A stretch of DNA of 64,000 nucleotides from Nesterenkonia sedimenti (GTDB lineage Bacteria; Actinomycetota; Actinomycetes; Actinomycetales; Micrococcaceae). The translations under genes and the position numbers were made by a program. Below, in pieces: positions 16,497-28,452 of this stretch. The stretch lies in the NCBI RefSeq assembly GCF_012641515.1, contig NZ_JABAHY010000001.1, positions 372,001-436,000 on the forward strand, in the 5' to 3' direction. Within the stretch, counting starts at the first letter, position 1. The number at the start of each line of letters is the position of its first letter. Below the pieces are notes generated by a model. That model saw only the letters and a program-made list of their open reading frames with translations. It searched no databases and was not told the DNA's origin.

Positions 16497-17861
16497 CTAA
16501 TCCGCAGGTTCCACCGGTTCATGCTCCTCTGGCCGGCGCTGTCCCGGTTCCGGACTGGTGAACAGGGCCGTGAGCCACTCCTCTACCCGGCTGTCCCAGC
16601 GCTCGGGGTTGCGGTTCCACTCCTTGACGTGGCGGGCACCGGTGAATGGTACGAAGCTAGCCATCTTGTTCCGCCGGGCCAGATCCCGGCTGGGACCATA
16701 AGGCACGACGTCGTCGTCGATACTGTGCAGCACCAGAGTTCGCACATGCAGCTGGTCGGATCGGTCGATCCAGTTGAGGATCTTCAGGTCCACCGGTGAG
16801 GCCAGTCCGGTCACCCGGCGGCCGGCCTTATTGGAGATGAACCAGCGGGTAAGCCTTCCGATGGGCTCAGGAATCTTCAGTGCCCGAGCTTGATAGGCCA
16901 GTACGTCGATCCAGTCGATCACCGGTCCGGTCAGCACCAGCCCGCGGATATGTGCAGCAAGCGGCGAACGATCGGCGGTCTGGAGGCTGATAGCCCCACC
17001 CATCGACCAGCCCAGAAGGACGACCTCCTCGGCACCTTGGTCCAGGGCATAGCGGATGGCCTCCTCCACGTCCTCCCATTCGGTCACGCCCAGCCCATAC
17101 TTCCCATCCGGAGCAGCCGGGGCCTCGCCGTCATTGCGGTAGGAGATCAGAAGGGAGTTGATGCCCAGCCGCCGCATGGCGAAGAGTGCTTTGATCCCTT
17201 CGGCGCGGGTGCCGCCGCGACCATGGACCATGATTCCCCAGACGTTCTTGCTGTACAGGGGCGCATTCTCATCAGTTGCCGGAACGTACCAGGCCGGGGC
17301 CGGACCACCGGGCAGATCCAGGACAACCTCTTCCGTGGGGAAGCCTGCTGCCTGGGGGCTCAGCCAGGGCACGGATGACCACCAACCGCGCACTGCAGTG
17401 CGCAGATCACCACCGGTGACAGCCTCTACCCGGCGGGCCAAAGTGCCGTCCCGGGGTGTGAAGCTGGTGATCTCACCGATTCTGGCGTGCCCCTTTCCGC
17501 CGTGGAAGTAGAGCCCGTAGACGCCGTCGACGACTGTCTCATCGGTGGCCGGGAGGATGACCTCATCGCCGTCACTGCCACGGACCACCGCGAGAATCTC
17601 GAGGTCCTCAACGCGCTCCTTCACCGGGGTCACCACTACCCGGGCGAAATAGCCGGCCAGCGCGGAGGCTGCAGCGGTGATAGTCATCCCGGCAGCCAGA
17701 CCTGTGCCCGCCCCCAGCACCACTGACCGCATCCAGGGGGTGGGCTCAGGTTCTCGACGGAATTTCGCCAGCAGCCGTTTGGTCTGACGCTGAGTCTTCA
17801 ACTGAGCAAGTTCTGCCGAATCGGCGGCCTTCTGCAGCTTCCGCCTGATCTCGCCGTTCAT
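16497..17861 (-). CDS. membrane-anchored alpha/beta hydrolase
   Basis: A 454-residue protein. Residues 1-45 are a charged, helical cytoplasmic stretch, residues about 46-72 form one transmembrane segment, and a large alpha/beta hydrolase domain follows. The hydrolase shows the oxyanion-loop HGRGGTRAEG, the nucleophile elbow GWSMGGAIS (Ser near 313), the acid in HSIDDDVVPYG and the His in GARHVKEW. The fold is that of peptidases/esterases acting on small peptides or acyl esters; no substrate can be named. It is monocistronic and diverges from msrB with 64 bp between starts. Confidence 0.83.
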   Translation of the reverse strand: MNGEIRRKLQKAADSAELAQLKTQRQTKRLLAKFRREPEPTPWMRSVVLGAGTGLAAGMTITAAASALAGYFARVVVTPVKERVEDLEILAVVRGSDGDEVILPATDETVVDGVYGLYFHGGKGHARIGEITSFTPRDGTLARRVEAVTGGDLRTAVRGWWSSVPWLSPQAAGFPTEEVVLDLPGGPAPAWYVPATDENAPLYSKNVWGIMVHGRGGTRAEGIKALFAMRRLGINSLLISYRNDGEAPAAPDGKYGLGVTEWEDVEEAIRYALDQGAEEVVLLGWSMGGAISLQTADRSPLAAHIRGLVLTGPVIDWIDVLAYQARALKIPEPIGRLTRWFISNKAGRRVTGLASPVDLKILNWIDRSDQLHVRTLVLHSIDDDVVPYGPSRDLARRNKMASFVPFTGARHVKEWNRNPERWDSRVEEWLTALFTSPEPGQRRPEEHEPVEPAD

Positions 17862-17913
17862 AGACCTCCCACCGTCTGATGACCTGCTGCTCTCTACTCT
17901 ACGGCCTGAAGCG

Positions 17914-17926
17914 TAGACTGGTCAGG
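17914..17926 (+). promoter_or_regulatory. -10 box for a probably leaderless msrB transcript
   Basis: TAGACT (17914-17919) ends 6 nt before GTG 17926, and no ribosome site is present. The arrangement matches those before yaaA and the DUF3000 gene. Confidence 0.5.
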
Positions 17927-18318
17927 TGACTGATCCGTTCCGCCAAAAGCTGACCGATTTCGAGTACCACGTGCTGCGCGAAGGTGGCACTGAACGGCCC
18001 TATACCGGCGAGCACTGGGACAATAAGGAAGCCGGGACCTATTACTGCCGGGCCTGCGGTGACAAGCTGTTCGAATCCGAGACGAAATTCGACTCCCGCT
18101 GTGGCTGGCCGAGCTTCTACCAACCGGCCGAGGGTTCCAATGTCACCTATTTGAAGGACACCTCCATGGGTATGCAGCGGATCGAGGTCCGCTGCGGGTC
18201 CTGCGAATCCCATTTGGGCCATGTCTTCGAAGGTGAGGGGTTCTCCACACCCACGGACCTTCGTTACTGCATCAATTCAGTGTCCATGACCTTCGAACCG
18301 AAAACAGACGGAGAATGA
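17926..18318 (+). CDS. msrB: peptide methionine (R)-sulfoxide reductase MsrB
   Basis: A 130-residue single-domain MsrB that repairs the R form of methionine sulfoxide. It is the zinc-containing form: Cys41/Cys44 (YCRACGDKLF) and Cys90/Cys93 (CGSCESHLGHVF) make the structural site, and Cys115 (RYCINSVSM) is the catalytic residue. The start GTG lies 6 nt after a -10 box, implying a leaderless message. Its stop overlaps the ATG of the threonine aldolase gene by 4 bp, so both are translated from one transcript. Confidence 0.96.
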   Translation: MTDPFRQKLTDFEYHVLREGGTERPYTGEHWDNKEAGTYYCRACGDKLFESETKFDSRCGWPSFYQPAEGSNVTYLKDTSMGMQRIEVRCGSCESHLGHVFEGEGFSTPTDLRYCINSVSMTFEPKTDGE

Positions 18319-19373
18319 GCAAGAAACGCGCCACCATCACCCCCGAGCTCGACGCCTCTTTCGCCTCAGATAATGTCGCCGGAGTCAGCCCGGAAGTCAT
18401 GGAGGCACTGGCCGGCGCCAATCAAGGCGCAGCCCTGCCATATGGGGGTGATCAAGTCTCAGCTGAGCTGACCGACTGGGCAAAGACGGAGTTCGGCGAC
18501 CAGGCGGAGATCCTCCCGGTCTTCAACGGCACCGGAGCCAATGTGGTGGCCCTGCAGGGACTGCTGCCCCGCTGGGGTGCAGCGATCTGCTCAGCTCAGG
18601 CACATGTCAATAATGACGAGGGGGCTGCCCCGGAGCGTCTCGGAGCAATGAAGCTGCTGCCGCGCCCCACAGCTGACGGGAAACTTACCCCGGCCGATAT
18701 CCAGGCTGAATCCGCAGCCATCGGATTCGTTCACGCGGCACAGCCGGCAGCAGTGACTCTGACTCAGTCCACCGAACTGGGCACCCTCTATACCCCCGCG
18801 GAAATCGCTGAGGTCTCAGAGGCTGCCCATGCCCTGGGCATGGGCGTGCATATTGACGGCTCGAGGCTCTCCAATGCTGCGGCGGCCCTGGGTATGGGTC
18901 TTGGTGAGATCACCTCTGAGGTCGGAGCTGACATCATCTCCCTGGGTGGGACGAAGAATGGCGCACTGGCAGCTGAGGCCGTCGTCGTGGTCAATCCCGA
19001 ACGTTGCCACGGCATTGACTACATCCGGAAGTTCTCTATGCAGCTGGCCTCTAAACAGCGCTTCGTCGCCGCACAGCTGCTGGCTCTATTCGGCACCGAG
19101 CTTTGGCGGCAGAATGCCAGCCATGCCAACGCCCAGGCTGCGGCCCTGGGCCGGGCCATTGCGGAACTGCCCGGTGCAGCCCTGCCTACCGAACCGGTGG
19201 TCAACGCGGTCTTCCCGGAGGTGACCCAGGAGATCGCCGACCGGATTCAGCAGCGCTACCTGGCCCATATTTGGGATACCTCCCCTGCAGGTAAGCCAGT
19301 GCTGCGCCTGATGTGCTCCTGGCAGACCACCGAAGAGGATATTTCGGCTCTGGTGGCCTGTGCCGCCGGGTGA
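18315..19373 (+). CDS. low-specificity L-threonine aldolase
   Basis: A 352-residue PLP enzyme of fold type I that cleaves L-threonine or L-allo-threonine to glycine and acetaldehyde. The cofactor Lys214 is in LGGTKNGA, preceded by the HIDGSRL aspartate near 181 that contacts the pyridine ring. The protein opens with the family pattern ITPELDASFASDNVAG. It is coupled to msrB by a 4-bp ATGA overlap; no functional reason for this pairing is evident. Beta-eliminating lyases of the same superfamily are the main alternative. Confidence 0.87.
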   Translation: MSKKRATITPELDASFASDNVAGVSPEVMEALAGANQGAALPYGGDQVSAELTDWAKTEFGDQAEILPVFNGTGANVVALQGLLPRWGAAICSAQAHVNNDEGAAPERLGAMKLLPRPTADGKLTPADIQAESAAIGFVHAAQPAAVTLTQSTELGTLYTPAEIAEVSEAAHALGMGVHIDGSRLSNAAAALGMGLGEITSEVGADIISLGGTKNGALAAEAVVVVNPERCHGIDYIRKFSMQLASKQRFVAAQLLALFGTELWRQNASHANAQAAALGRAIAELPGAALPTEPVVNAVFPEVTQEIADRIQQRYLAHIWDTSPAGKPVLRLMCSWQTTEEDISALVACAAG

Positions 19374-19421
19374 TTCCTGGCCTGCGCGGCGTGCCTGAGC
19401 CAGCCTGCACGACGCTCTCCA

Positions 19422-19434
19422 TAGGCTGATGGAG
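19422..19434 (+). promoter_or_regulatory. -10 box for a probably leaderless DUF3000 transcript
   Basis: TAGGCT (19422-19427) ends 6 nt before GTG 19434. The intervening gatgga is too close to act as a ribosome site. Confidence 0.5.
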
Positions 19435-20021
19435 TGAGCTTATTCGGGCCTGTGAGCGCAGCATCGGGGCTCAGTGGTGTGCCCGAATCCTTCCGCGCCG
19501 CTATCTACGAGCTCAAAGCTGCCGAAACCCGCTCCGAAGCAGTGGTCGAGGAGATTCCGGCACCGGCGCGTCTGGCCCCCTATGCTGTGGCCCTGAGCGC
19601 GGAGATCGAAGAGCATATGGCCACCGGGCGGTTTATCCTGCTGCATGATCCCGAGGGGCAGGAGTCCTGGAGCGGCACCTTCCGGGTGGTCATCTACATC
19701 CGCGCTGAGTTGGAGCCGGAAATGGGCAATGACCCCCTGCTGGCATCAGTTGCCTGGACCTGGCTGGCCGATTCCCTGGCCCAGCACGGTGTTCAGCACA
19801 CTCAGGCCGGGGGCACCGCTACCCGCATCCTGTCGGAGTCATTCGGCTCCCTGGAGACCCGTGTGGCCAGCAACGACGTCGAACTCCGCGCCTCATGGAC
19901 ACCGGTGGACACCCGTTTCGGGGCGCACCTGGAAGCATGGGCAGATATGGTCTGTTCTTTCGCCGGCCTGCCCCCGCTGCCCGATGGTGTTGTCGCCCTA
20001 CCCCATCTACGGAGGAATTGA
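19434..20021 (+). CDS. DUF3000 family protein
   Basis: A 195-residue cytoplasmic protein of the actinobacterial DUF3000 family, which has no assigned function. No signal peptide, membrane segment or catalytic motif stands out; the region GNDPLLASVAWTWLADSL near residues 100-117 is typical of the family. In actinobacteria the gene commonly lies just before the RNase D gene, as here, where the next start is 4 bp after this stop. Its start GTG is preceded at 6 nt by a TAGGCT -10 box. Confidence 0.85.
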   Translation: MSLFGPVSAASGLSGVPESFRAAIYELKAAETRSEAVVEEIPAPARLAPYAVALSAEIEEHMATGRFILLHDPEGQESWSGTFRVVIYIRAELEPEMGNDPLLASVAWTWLADSLAQHGVQHTQAGGTATRILSESFGSLETRVASNDVELRASWTPVDTRFGAHLEAWADMVCSFAGLPPLPDGVVALPHLRRN

Positions 20022-20025
20022 GGCG

Positions 20026-21267
20026 ATGACTCAAACAGAGGAGCAGGTGGAGGCTGAGCTGCCCCTGCATGAGGAACCCGAGGGCGGAAAAGTTCCCGCC
20101 GTGATCGATACCGAACGGGGCCTGCAGCGGGCTGCCGAGGCCATTGCCGCGGGCACTGGCCCAGTGGCGGTGGATGCCGAACGGGCCTCCGGTTTCCGCT
20201 ATGGCCAGCGGGCCTTCCTGGTGCAGCTCAAACGCACCGGTTCTGGGATCTGGCTCATCGATCCAGAACCTTTTGACTCTTTGGCGCCCATCCAGGACGC
20301 CATCGGCGGGGCTGAATGGATTCTGCATGCCGCCACCCAGGATCTGCCCTGTCTGGCGGAGTTGGGCATGCACCCCCAGGAGCTTTTCGACACGGAGCTC
20401 GCAGCCCGGATGAGCGGGCTGCCGAGGGTGGGCCTCGGCGCTGTGGTTGAGCAGCTGCTCGGTGTACGGCTGGCCAAAGAGCATTCGGCTGCCGACTGGT
20501 CCAAGCGACCGCTGCCCGCAGATTGGCTGCGCTATGCGGCCCTGGATGTGGACCTGTTGATTCCCCTGCGCGAGAAGCTCGTGGAGAGTCTTCAGGCGCA
20601 GTCCAAAGCCGATTGGGCGCGTGAGGAGTTCGACGCCCTGCGCAGTTTCCAACCTTCGGTGGTCCCCTATGAGGACCGCTGGCGGAAGACCTCGGGCCTG
20701 AACCGGCTGAAGTCCCCCCGGCAGTTGGCGGTACTGCGTGAGCTGTGGCGGGCCCGGGAGGATCTTGCCCAGAAACGCGATCTTGCACCGGGACACCTGC
20801 TTCCAGATTCAGCGCTGGTCAAAGCCGCCGAGGCCATGCCGAGGACTGTTCCGATGCTGCTGAGCACTGATGGCTTCCACGGCCGGGCCGCCAAACGGGA
20901 AGCTCGCCGATGGCTGGCTGCAGTGCAGACCGGGGCCCGCAGTGAGGACCTTCCGGCCAAACATGTCCCATCCGGCACTCCCCCGGCTCCGCGAACCTGG
21001 CGGGACAGGAATCCGCGGGCCTTCGCCCAGTTCCGCACGGCCCGGTCGAGACTGGCCCGTCGCGCTGAGGAGCTGGAGATGATGCCGGAGACTCTGCTGG
21101 CACCGGCAGTGCTCAAACAGCTGTGCTGGACACCTCCGGAGTCCATCGATCTCGATACGGTCAGTGAGGCCCTGAGGGAGTTCGGCGCCCGGGACTGGCA
21201 GGTGTCTCAGAGCGCTGCCATCATCACAGTTGCCATGCTTGACCCTGAGGATCTTACTGAGCAGTAG
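20026..21267 (+). CDS. rnd: ribonuclease D with HRDC domain
   Basis: A 413-residue 3'-5' exoribonuclease used in tRNA 3' maturation. The DEDD exonuclease core starts with VAVDAERASGFRYGQRAFLVQL near residue 50 (Asp and Glu) and continues with LHAATQDLPCL and the LRYAALDVDLL motif; an HRDC-type helical region follows near residues 215-295, and a second HRDC-like region is likely toward the C-terminus. The frame is open far upstream, but GGAGG sits 10 nt before ATG 20026, 4 bp after the DUF3000 stop. In related genomes a thiolase gene often follows; here the FadB-like gene comes next. Confidence 0.9.
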   Translation: MTQTEEQVEAELPLHEEPEGGKVPAVIDTERGLQRAAEAIAAGTGPVAVDAERASGFRYGQRAFLVQLKRTGSGIWLIDPEPFDSLAPIQDAIGGAEWILHAATQDLPCLAELGMHPQELFDTELAARMSGLPRVGLGAVVEQLLGVRLAKEHSAADWSKRPLPADWLRYAALDVDLLIPLREKLVESLQAQSKADWAREEFDALRSFQPSVVPYEDRWRKTSGLNRLKSPRQLAVLRELWRAREDLAQKRDLAPGHLLPDSALVKAAEAMPRTVPMLLSTDGFHGRAAKREARRWLAAVQTGARSEDLPAKHVPSGTPPAPRTWRDRNPRAFAQFRTARSRLARRAEELEMMPETLLAPAVLKQLCWTPPESIDLDTVSEALREFGARDWQVSQSAAIITVAMLDPEDLTEQ

Positions 21268-21322
21268 TATTCGGTATGATGTGATGCAGACCGCAGCATC
21301 CATACCATTCAGGAGGCCATAG

Positions 21323-23440
21323 GTGTCCGAGGATTTCTCCCGCTTCACTCAACTGACCGAAGACTTCCCCCAGGAAGTTCTCACCTATAGCAGAGTCGAG
21401 GATGTGGAACTGCCCGATGGCGCCGGCACCCTGGCGCTTATCCGGCTGGATAATCAGCAGGGAAAGCGGCCCAATACTCTGGGACCCGGTTCACTGATCG
21501 AATTCGGCAAGGCTGTGGCCAGCCAATATGAGCGCGCCGAATCCGGCGAGATCGTCGGCCTGGGCGTCATCGGCAAAGCCGGTGCACTCGCCGCAGGGGC
21601 CGATATCGTCTCCGCCCAGGGGCTGACCAGCGCTGATCAGGGCGTGGGACTGGCCGAGCTGGGCCACTACTCCTATAACCTGCTGGCTGACTTCCCGGCA
21701 CCTACCTTCGGGTTCATCAACGGCACCGCCCTCGGCGGCGGCCTGGAGATCGCCCTGCCGGCCGACTACCGGACCGTTTCCGCAGGTGCGAAGGCCATCG
21801 GCCTGCCCGAGGCATTCCTGGGCCTGGTTCCCGGCTGGGGCGGTATCTATCGCCTGCCGCAGCTGATCGGACCCGAGGCCGCAGCACAGGTCATTTTCAG
21901 CAACCCCCTGAACAACAATAAGAGCCTCAAGGGCAAGCAGGCCTTCGATCTGGGTATTGCCCATGTGCTCTTCGACGACGAGAGCTTCGAGCAGGAATCC
22001 CTGGCCTGGGCGGCGAAGATCATCGCCGGCGACGCCGACACTGTGGCTCGGCTGAAGACTCACCGCAGCCGTGACACCAGTGAGGAGGCCTGGGCACGGG
22101 CCATCGAGACCGCGACGAAGACAGTAGCTGCCAAAACCGGTGACACTGCCCCCGGTCCCCTGCGCTGCCTGGAGATCTTCAAACAGGTCCCGCAGAACAG
22201 CCGCGAGGAGGACCGCGAGCTGGAGGTCAAGGCCCTCGGTGAGCTGCTGGTCAGCGACGAGTTCCGCAATACGGTCTACGGCTTCATGGAGCTGGTCCAG
22301 AAGCGCGGGAAGAAGCCGGCCGGGGTCCCGGAGACTGCTCCGCGCAGCATCAACCGGGTCGGCGTCGTCGGCGCTGGTCTGATGGCCTCCCAGCTGGCCC
22401 TGGTCTTCGCCACCGGCCTGCAGGTACCGGTGGTGATCACCGATATCGACCAGGCACGGGTGGATAAGGGTCTGGACTATATCCGCGCCCAGATCGCCAA
22501 GCAAATGGAGAAGGGCCGGCTGCCCCAGGAGAAGGCAGAGGCTCTGGCGGGTCTCGTCTCCGGATCCACCGATAAATCCGTCTACGCCGAGACTGACTTC
22601 GTCATCGAGGCCGTCTTCGAGGAGATCGGGGTCAAGAAGCAGGTCTTCGCCGAACTGGAGGAGATCATCTCCCCCGATACGATCCTGGCCACCAACACCT
22701 CTTCTCTCTCGGTGACCGAGATGGCTGCGGATCTGAAGCATCCGGAGCGGGTCATCGGCTTCCACTTCTTCAACCCGGTGCAGGTGATGCCCCTGGTGGA
22801 GATCGCCCGGACCCCGCAGAGCACCGATGAGGCCATTGCCACTGCCTTCGATCTGGCCGCCAAACTGCGCAAGACCCCGGTGCTGGCCAAAGACGCCACC
22901 GCATTCGTGGTCAACCGTGTGCTGCTGCGTCTGATGGCAGAGGTGCAGAAGGCATTCGATGAGGGCACTGACGCTAAGACCGCCGATGAGGCACTTGCCC
23001 CCCTGGCGCTGCCAATGACTCCCTTCGATCTGCTGGCGATGGTGGGCATCCCGGTGGCCCAGCATGTCACTGAGTCCCTGCAGTCCAGCTTCGGCGAACG
23101 CTTCTACGTCTCGAAGAACCTGCAGGCCCTGATCGACAATGGGGTCACCGAGATCTGGAGCCGCAATGACCTCGGCGCGAAGTACATCAAGGATGAGACC
23201 CTGGCCCTGATGGAGATCGGGGACTCCCCGAAGACCTCCGAAGAGGTCCTCAACACTGTCCTGGATGCACTGGCCGAGGAGATCGGGCTGCTGCTGGCCG
23301 ATGAGGTCGTGGCCTCACCGAAGGATGTGGACCTCTGCATGATCCTCGGCGCCGGCTGGCCCTTCCACCGCGGCGGAATCACCCCTTACCTCGACCAGCA
23401 GGGCGTCAGCCAGCGGGTCAACGGTAAGATCTTCCACTAA
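21323..23440 (+). CDS. fadB: bifunctional enoyl-CoA hydratase / 3-hydroxyacyl-CoA dehydrogenase (FadB/FadJ type)
   Basis: A 705-residue fatty-acid oxidation protein. The N-terminal crotonase half keeps the two catalytic Glu residues, in [17 protein letters not shown] near 133-149 and [15 protein letters not shown] near 158-172. The dehydrogenase half has the NAD fold [12 protein letters not shown] near 350 and the [14 protein letters not shown] catalytic His near 480. It hydrates enoyl-CoA and oxidises the 3-hydroxyacyl-CoA. AGGAGG precedes GTG 21323 by 6 nt. The partner thiolase expected in an oxidation operon is not adjacent. The stop overlaps that of dxs tail-to-tail by 4 bp. Confidence 0.93.
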   Translation: MSEDFSRFTQLTEDFPQEVLTYSRVEDVELPDGAGTLALIRLDNQQGKRPNTLGPGSLIEFGKAVASQYERAESGEIVGLGVIGKAGALAAGADIVSAQGLTSADQGVGLAELGHYSYNLLADFPAPTFGFINGTALGGGLEIALPADYRTVSAGAKAIGLPEAFLGLVPGWGGIYRLPQLIGPEAAAQVIFSNPLNNNKSLKGKQAFDLGIAHVLFDDESFEQESLAWAAKIIAGDADTVARLKTHRSRDTSEEAWARAIETATKTVAAKTGDTAPGPLRCLEIFKQVPQNSREEDRELEVKALGELLVSDEFRNTVYGFMELVQKRGKKPAGVPETAPRSINRVGVVGAGLMASQLALVFATGLQVPVVITDIDQARVDKGLDYIRAQIAKQMEKGRLPQEKAEALAGLVSGSTDKSVYAETDFVIEAVFEEIGVKKQVFAELEEIISPDTILATNTSSLSVTEMAADLKHPERVIGFHFFNPVQVMPLVEIARTPQSTDEAIATAFDLAAKLRKTPVLAKDATAFVVNRVLLRLMAEVQKAFDEGTDAKTADEALAPLALPMTPFDLLAMVGIPVAQHVTESLQSSFGERFYVSKNLQALIDNGVTEIWSRNDLGAKYIKDETLALMEIGDSPKTSEEVLNTVLDALAEEIGLLLADEVVASPKDVDLCMILGAGWPFHRGGITPYLDQQGVSQRVNGKIFH

Positions 23441-25428
23441 CGCCGGAAGACCGGGATTTCCCCGGTGGGGGTTTCCTCACCGGGGAGCCGGCGGGCGAAG
23501 GGGACCTTAGTTCCCAGCACCTGGGCGACAGTGTCCTGGGCGATCTGCGCCGAGGTCAGTCCCACCCGCTCAAGCACCTCATTGCGGCTGCCATGGGCGA
23601 GGAACTCCACCGGCAGACCCACTTCGTTCAGCGCGGTGTCCACACCGGCCTCGCGCATCACCTGGCGGATCCGGGATCCGACACCGCCGGCTTTCACACC
23701 GTCTTCGACGCAGACCACAATCCGGTGACGCGCAGCCAGGGAGACCACTGAGCCGGGCACCGGAAGCACCCAGCGGGGATCCACAACAGTCGCAGTGATG
23801 CCCTGGTCCTCCAGCCGGCGGGCCAGATCCAGGGACAGCTCCCCCATGGCACCGACTGAGACGATCATGACGTCATTGGTATAGGAGCCGTCCTTCTCCT
23901 TAGCGCTGCTGGAGTAGAGGACATCCACGCCGTCGTTGAGTCGCTCGACAGCGTCGAGCTCATCATTGACTGAGCCCTTGGAGAAACGCACCACAGTGGG
24001 TGCATCCTCCACGGTGACCGCCTCCCGCAGCTCCTCGCGCAGCCGGGTGGAGTCGCGGGGGGCGGCGATCTGCAGTCCGGGGACCATCTGCAGCAGGGAG
24101 AGATCCCACATGCCGTGGTGGCTGGGTCCATCGGGTCCGGTGACCCCGGCCCTATCCAGCACGAAGGTCACTCCGGCCTTATGCAGGGCCACATCCATGA
24201 GGACCTGATCGAAGGCCCGGTTGAGGAAGGTGGCGTAGACCGCGACCACCGGGTGCATTCCGCCATAGGCGAGGCCAGCCGCGGCAGCTACGGCATGCTG
24301 TTCGGCGATGCCGACGTCGACCACCCGTTCGGGATGCTGCTGGGCGAAACTGCGCAGACCCACCGGGATCAGCATCGCCCCGGTGAGGGCGACGATATCC
24401 TCACGCTCATCGCCGATGGCGGCGATCTCCTCTTCGAAGACCGAGGTCCAGGAACGCGCTGATCCACGCGACACGGGATCCCCGGTTTCGGGGTCGATAA
24501 CTCCCACAGCGTGGAACTGATCGGCCTCATGAGCCCGGGCCGGGGCATAGCCGCGGCCCTTCTCCGTGATGGCGTGGACGATCACCGGACCGCCGTAGTT
24601 CTTGGCATCGGCAAGAGCCTCTTCCATGGCCCGCTGGTCGTGTCCGTCCACCGGTCCGATGTACTTCATGCCGAGGTCCTCGAAGAGTCCCTGGGGAGCC
24701 CAGAAGTCCTTCGCACCCTTCTTCATCGCATGCAGGCTGCGATAGGTCATCTGGGAGATGGGACCACCTTTGGCCAACCGCCGCTTGGTGCCGTCCATAA
24801 AGGATTCATAGATCCGGTGGGTGCGCAGCTTGTCCAGCACACCGCGGCGCAGCTTGGAGAGCTGATTGGCGATACCGCCAACAGTTGGGGCATAGGACCG
24901 GCCGTTGTCATTGATCACGATGACGACCCGGCGGTCTTTATCAGCGGCGATATTGTTCATCGCCTCCCAGGCCATTCCACCGGTGAGGGCGCCGTCGCCG
25001 ATCACCGGAATGACATACCGATCCCCCTCACCCTGGAGTGTGCGGGCACGGGAGATCCCGTCCGCCCAGGCCAGGGAGGAGGAGGCGTGGGAGGATTCCA
25101 CGATGTCGTGGATGGACTCGCTGCGGTCGGGGTAGCCCGCGAGCCCGCCCTGCTGACGCAGGGTGGAGAAGTCTTGGCGACCGGTGACCAGTTTGTGCAC
25201 ATAGGACTGGTGGCCGGTGTCGAAGATTACGGAGTCCCGTGGGGAGTCGAAGACCCGGTGGATGGCCAGGGTGAGTTCGACTACGCCCAGGTTGGGACCC
25301 AGGTGTCCACCGGTGGCGGATACATGGGTGATCAGGAACTGGCGGATCTCCTCGGCGAGGCGGGTCATCTGGTCCTCGCTGAGCTTGGAGAGATCCTGGG
25401 GTGAGCCGATCGTCTGCAGGATGCTCAT
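23437..25428 (-). CDS. dxs: 1-deoxy-D-xylulose-5-phosphate synthase
   Basis: A 663-residue thiamine-diphosphate enzyme catalysing the first step of the MEP isoprenoid pathway, joining pyruvate and glyceraldehyde-3-phosphate. Visible features are the N-terminal [17 protein letters not shown] near 68-84, the ThDP/Mg motif [17 protein letters not shown] near 144-160, and the transketolase-type [17 protein letters not shown] with its catalytic Glu near 370. It supplies isoprenyl units, for example for quinones and the polyprenyl carriers needed by MptB-type enzymes. It lies downstream of aconitase with a strong terminator between them, so it is probably transcribed on its own. Confidence 0.97.
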   Translation of the reverse strand: MSILQTIGSPQDLSKLSEDQMTRLAEEIRQFLITHVSATGGHLGPNLGVVELTLAIHRVFDSPRDSVIFDTGHQSYVHKLVTGRQDFSTLRQQGGLAGYPDRSESIHDIVESSHASSSLAWADGISRARTLQGEGDRYVIPVIGDGALTGGMAWEAMNNIAADKDRRVVIVINDNGRSYAPTVGGIANQLSKLRRGVLDKLRTHRIYESFMDGTKRRLAKGGPISQMTYRSLHAMKKGAKDFWAPQGLFEDLGMKYIGPVDGHDQRAMEEALADAKNYGGPVIVHAITEKGRGYAPARAHEADQFHAVGVIDPETGDPVSRGSARSWTSVFEEEIAAIGDEREDIVALTGAMLIPVGLRSFAQQHPERVVDVGIAEQHAVAAAAGLAYGGMHPVVAVYATFLNRAFDQVLMDVALHKAGVTFVLDRAGVTGPDGPSHHGMWDLSLLQMVPGLQIAAPRDSTRLREELREAVTVEDAPTVVRFSKGSVNDELDAVERLNDGVDVLYSSSAKEKDGSYTNDVMIVSVGAMGELSLDLARRLEDQGITATVVDPRWVLPVPGSVVSLAARHRIVVCVEDGVKAGGVGSRIRQVMREAGVDTALNEVGLPVEFLAHGSRNEVLERVGLTSAQIAQDTVAQVLGTKVPFARRLPGEETPTGEIPVFRR

Positions 25429-25446
25429 TGGTTCAGTGTACGGCGA

Positions 25447-25478
25447 AAGGAGGGCCAGTCCGAAGACTGACCCTCCTT
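25447..25478 (-). terminator. intrinsic terminator of the aconitase gene, UUCG-capped
   Basis: On the minus strand AAGGAGGGTCAGTC (25478-25465), TTCG, then GACTGGCCCTCCTT form a 14-bp stem (G-U pairs allowed) closed by the extra-stable UUCG tetraloop, 22 bp after the acnA stop. The stem is its own near-palindrome and could also block transcription from the other side. The trailing T run is short. Confidence 0.8.
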
Positions 25479-25500
25479 CATTCGCCCTCAGTGGACGTAA

Positions 25501-28329
<2,829 letters not shown>

Positions 28330-28422
28330 GCTTCGACTCCTTAGTCTCTCAGGCAGGGCGACACAGCGCTTGGGTGCGCGCTAATCGTCATCCATCCTAC
28401 TCATTACTGTGACTGTGTTTGC

Positions 28423-28441
28423 TTAGGTGAGACTCACTGCG
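28423..28441 (-). promoter_or_regulatory. possible operator upstream of aconitase
   Basis: A perfect dyad GTGAG-A-CTCAC (28427-28437) lies inside a longer TTAGGTGAGACTCACTGCG stretch. The left half matches the DtxR/IdeR iron-box half site TTAGGTTAG at 8 of 9 positions; the right half is poor. It lies about 95-110 bp before the acnA start, upstream of a possible -10 TAGGAT on the minus strand. Corynebacterial aconitase is controlled by iron-responsive and other regulators, so an operator is plausible but untested. Confidence 0.35.
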
Positions 28442-28452
28442 ACACGTCAGAC

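Noticed and set aside
21491-23065. 524-codon open frame on the minus strand
   Set aside because: Antisense to the FadB-like gene, same type of shadow.
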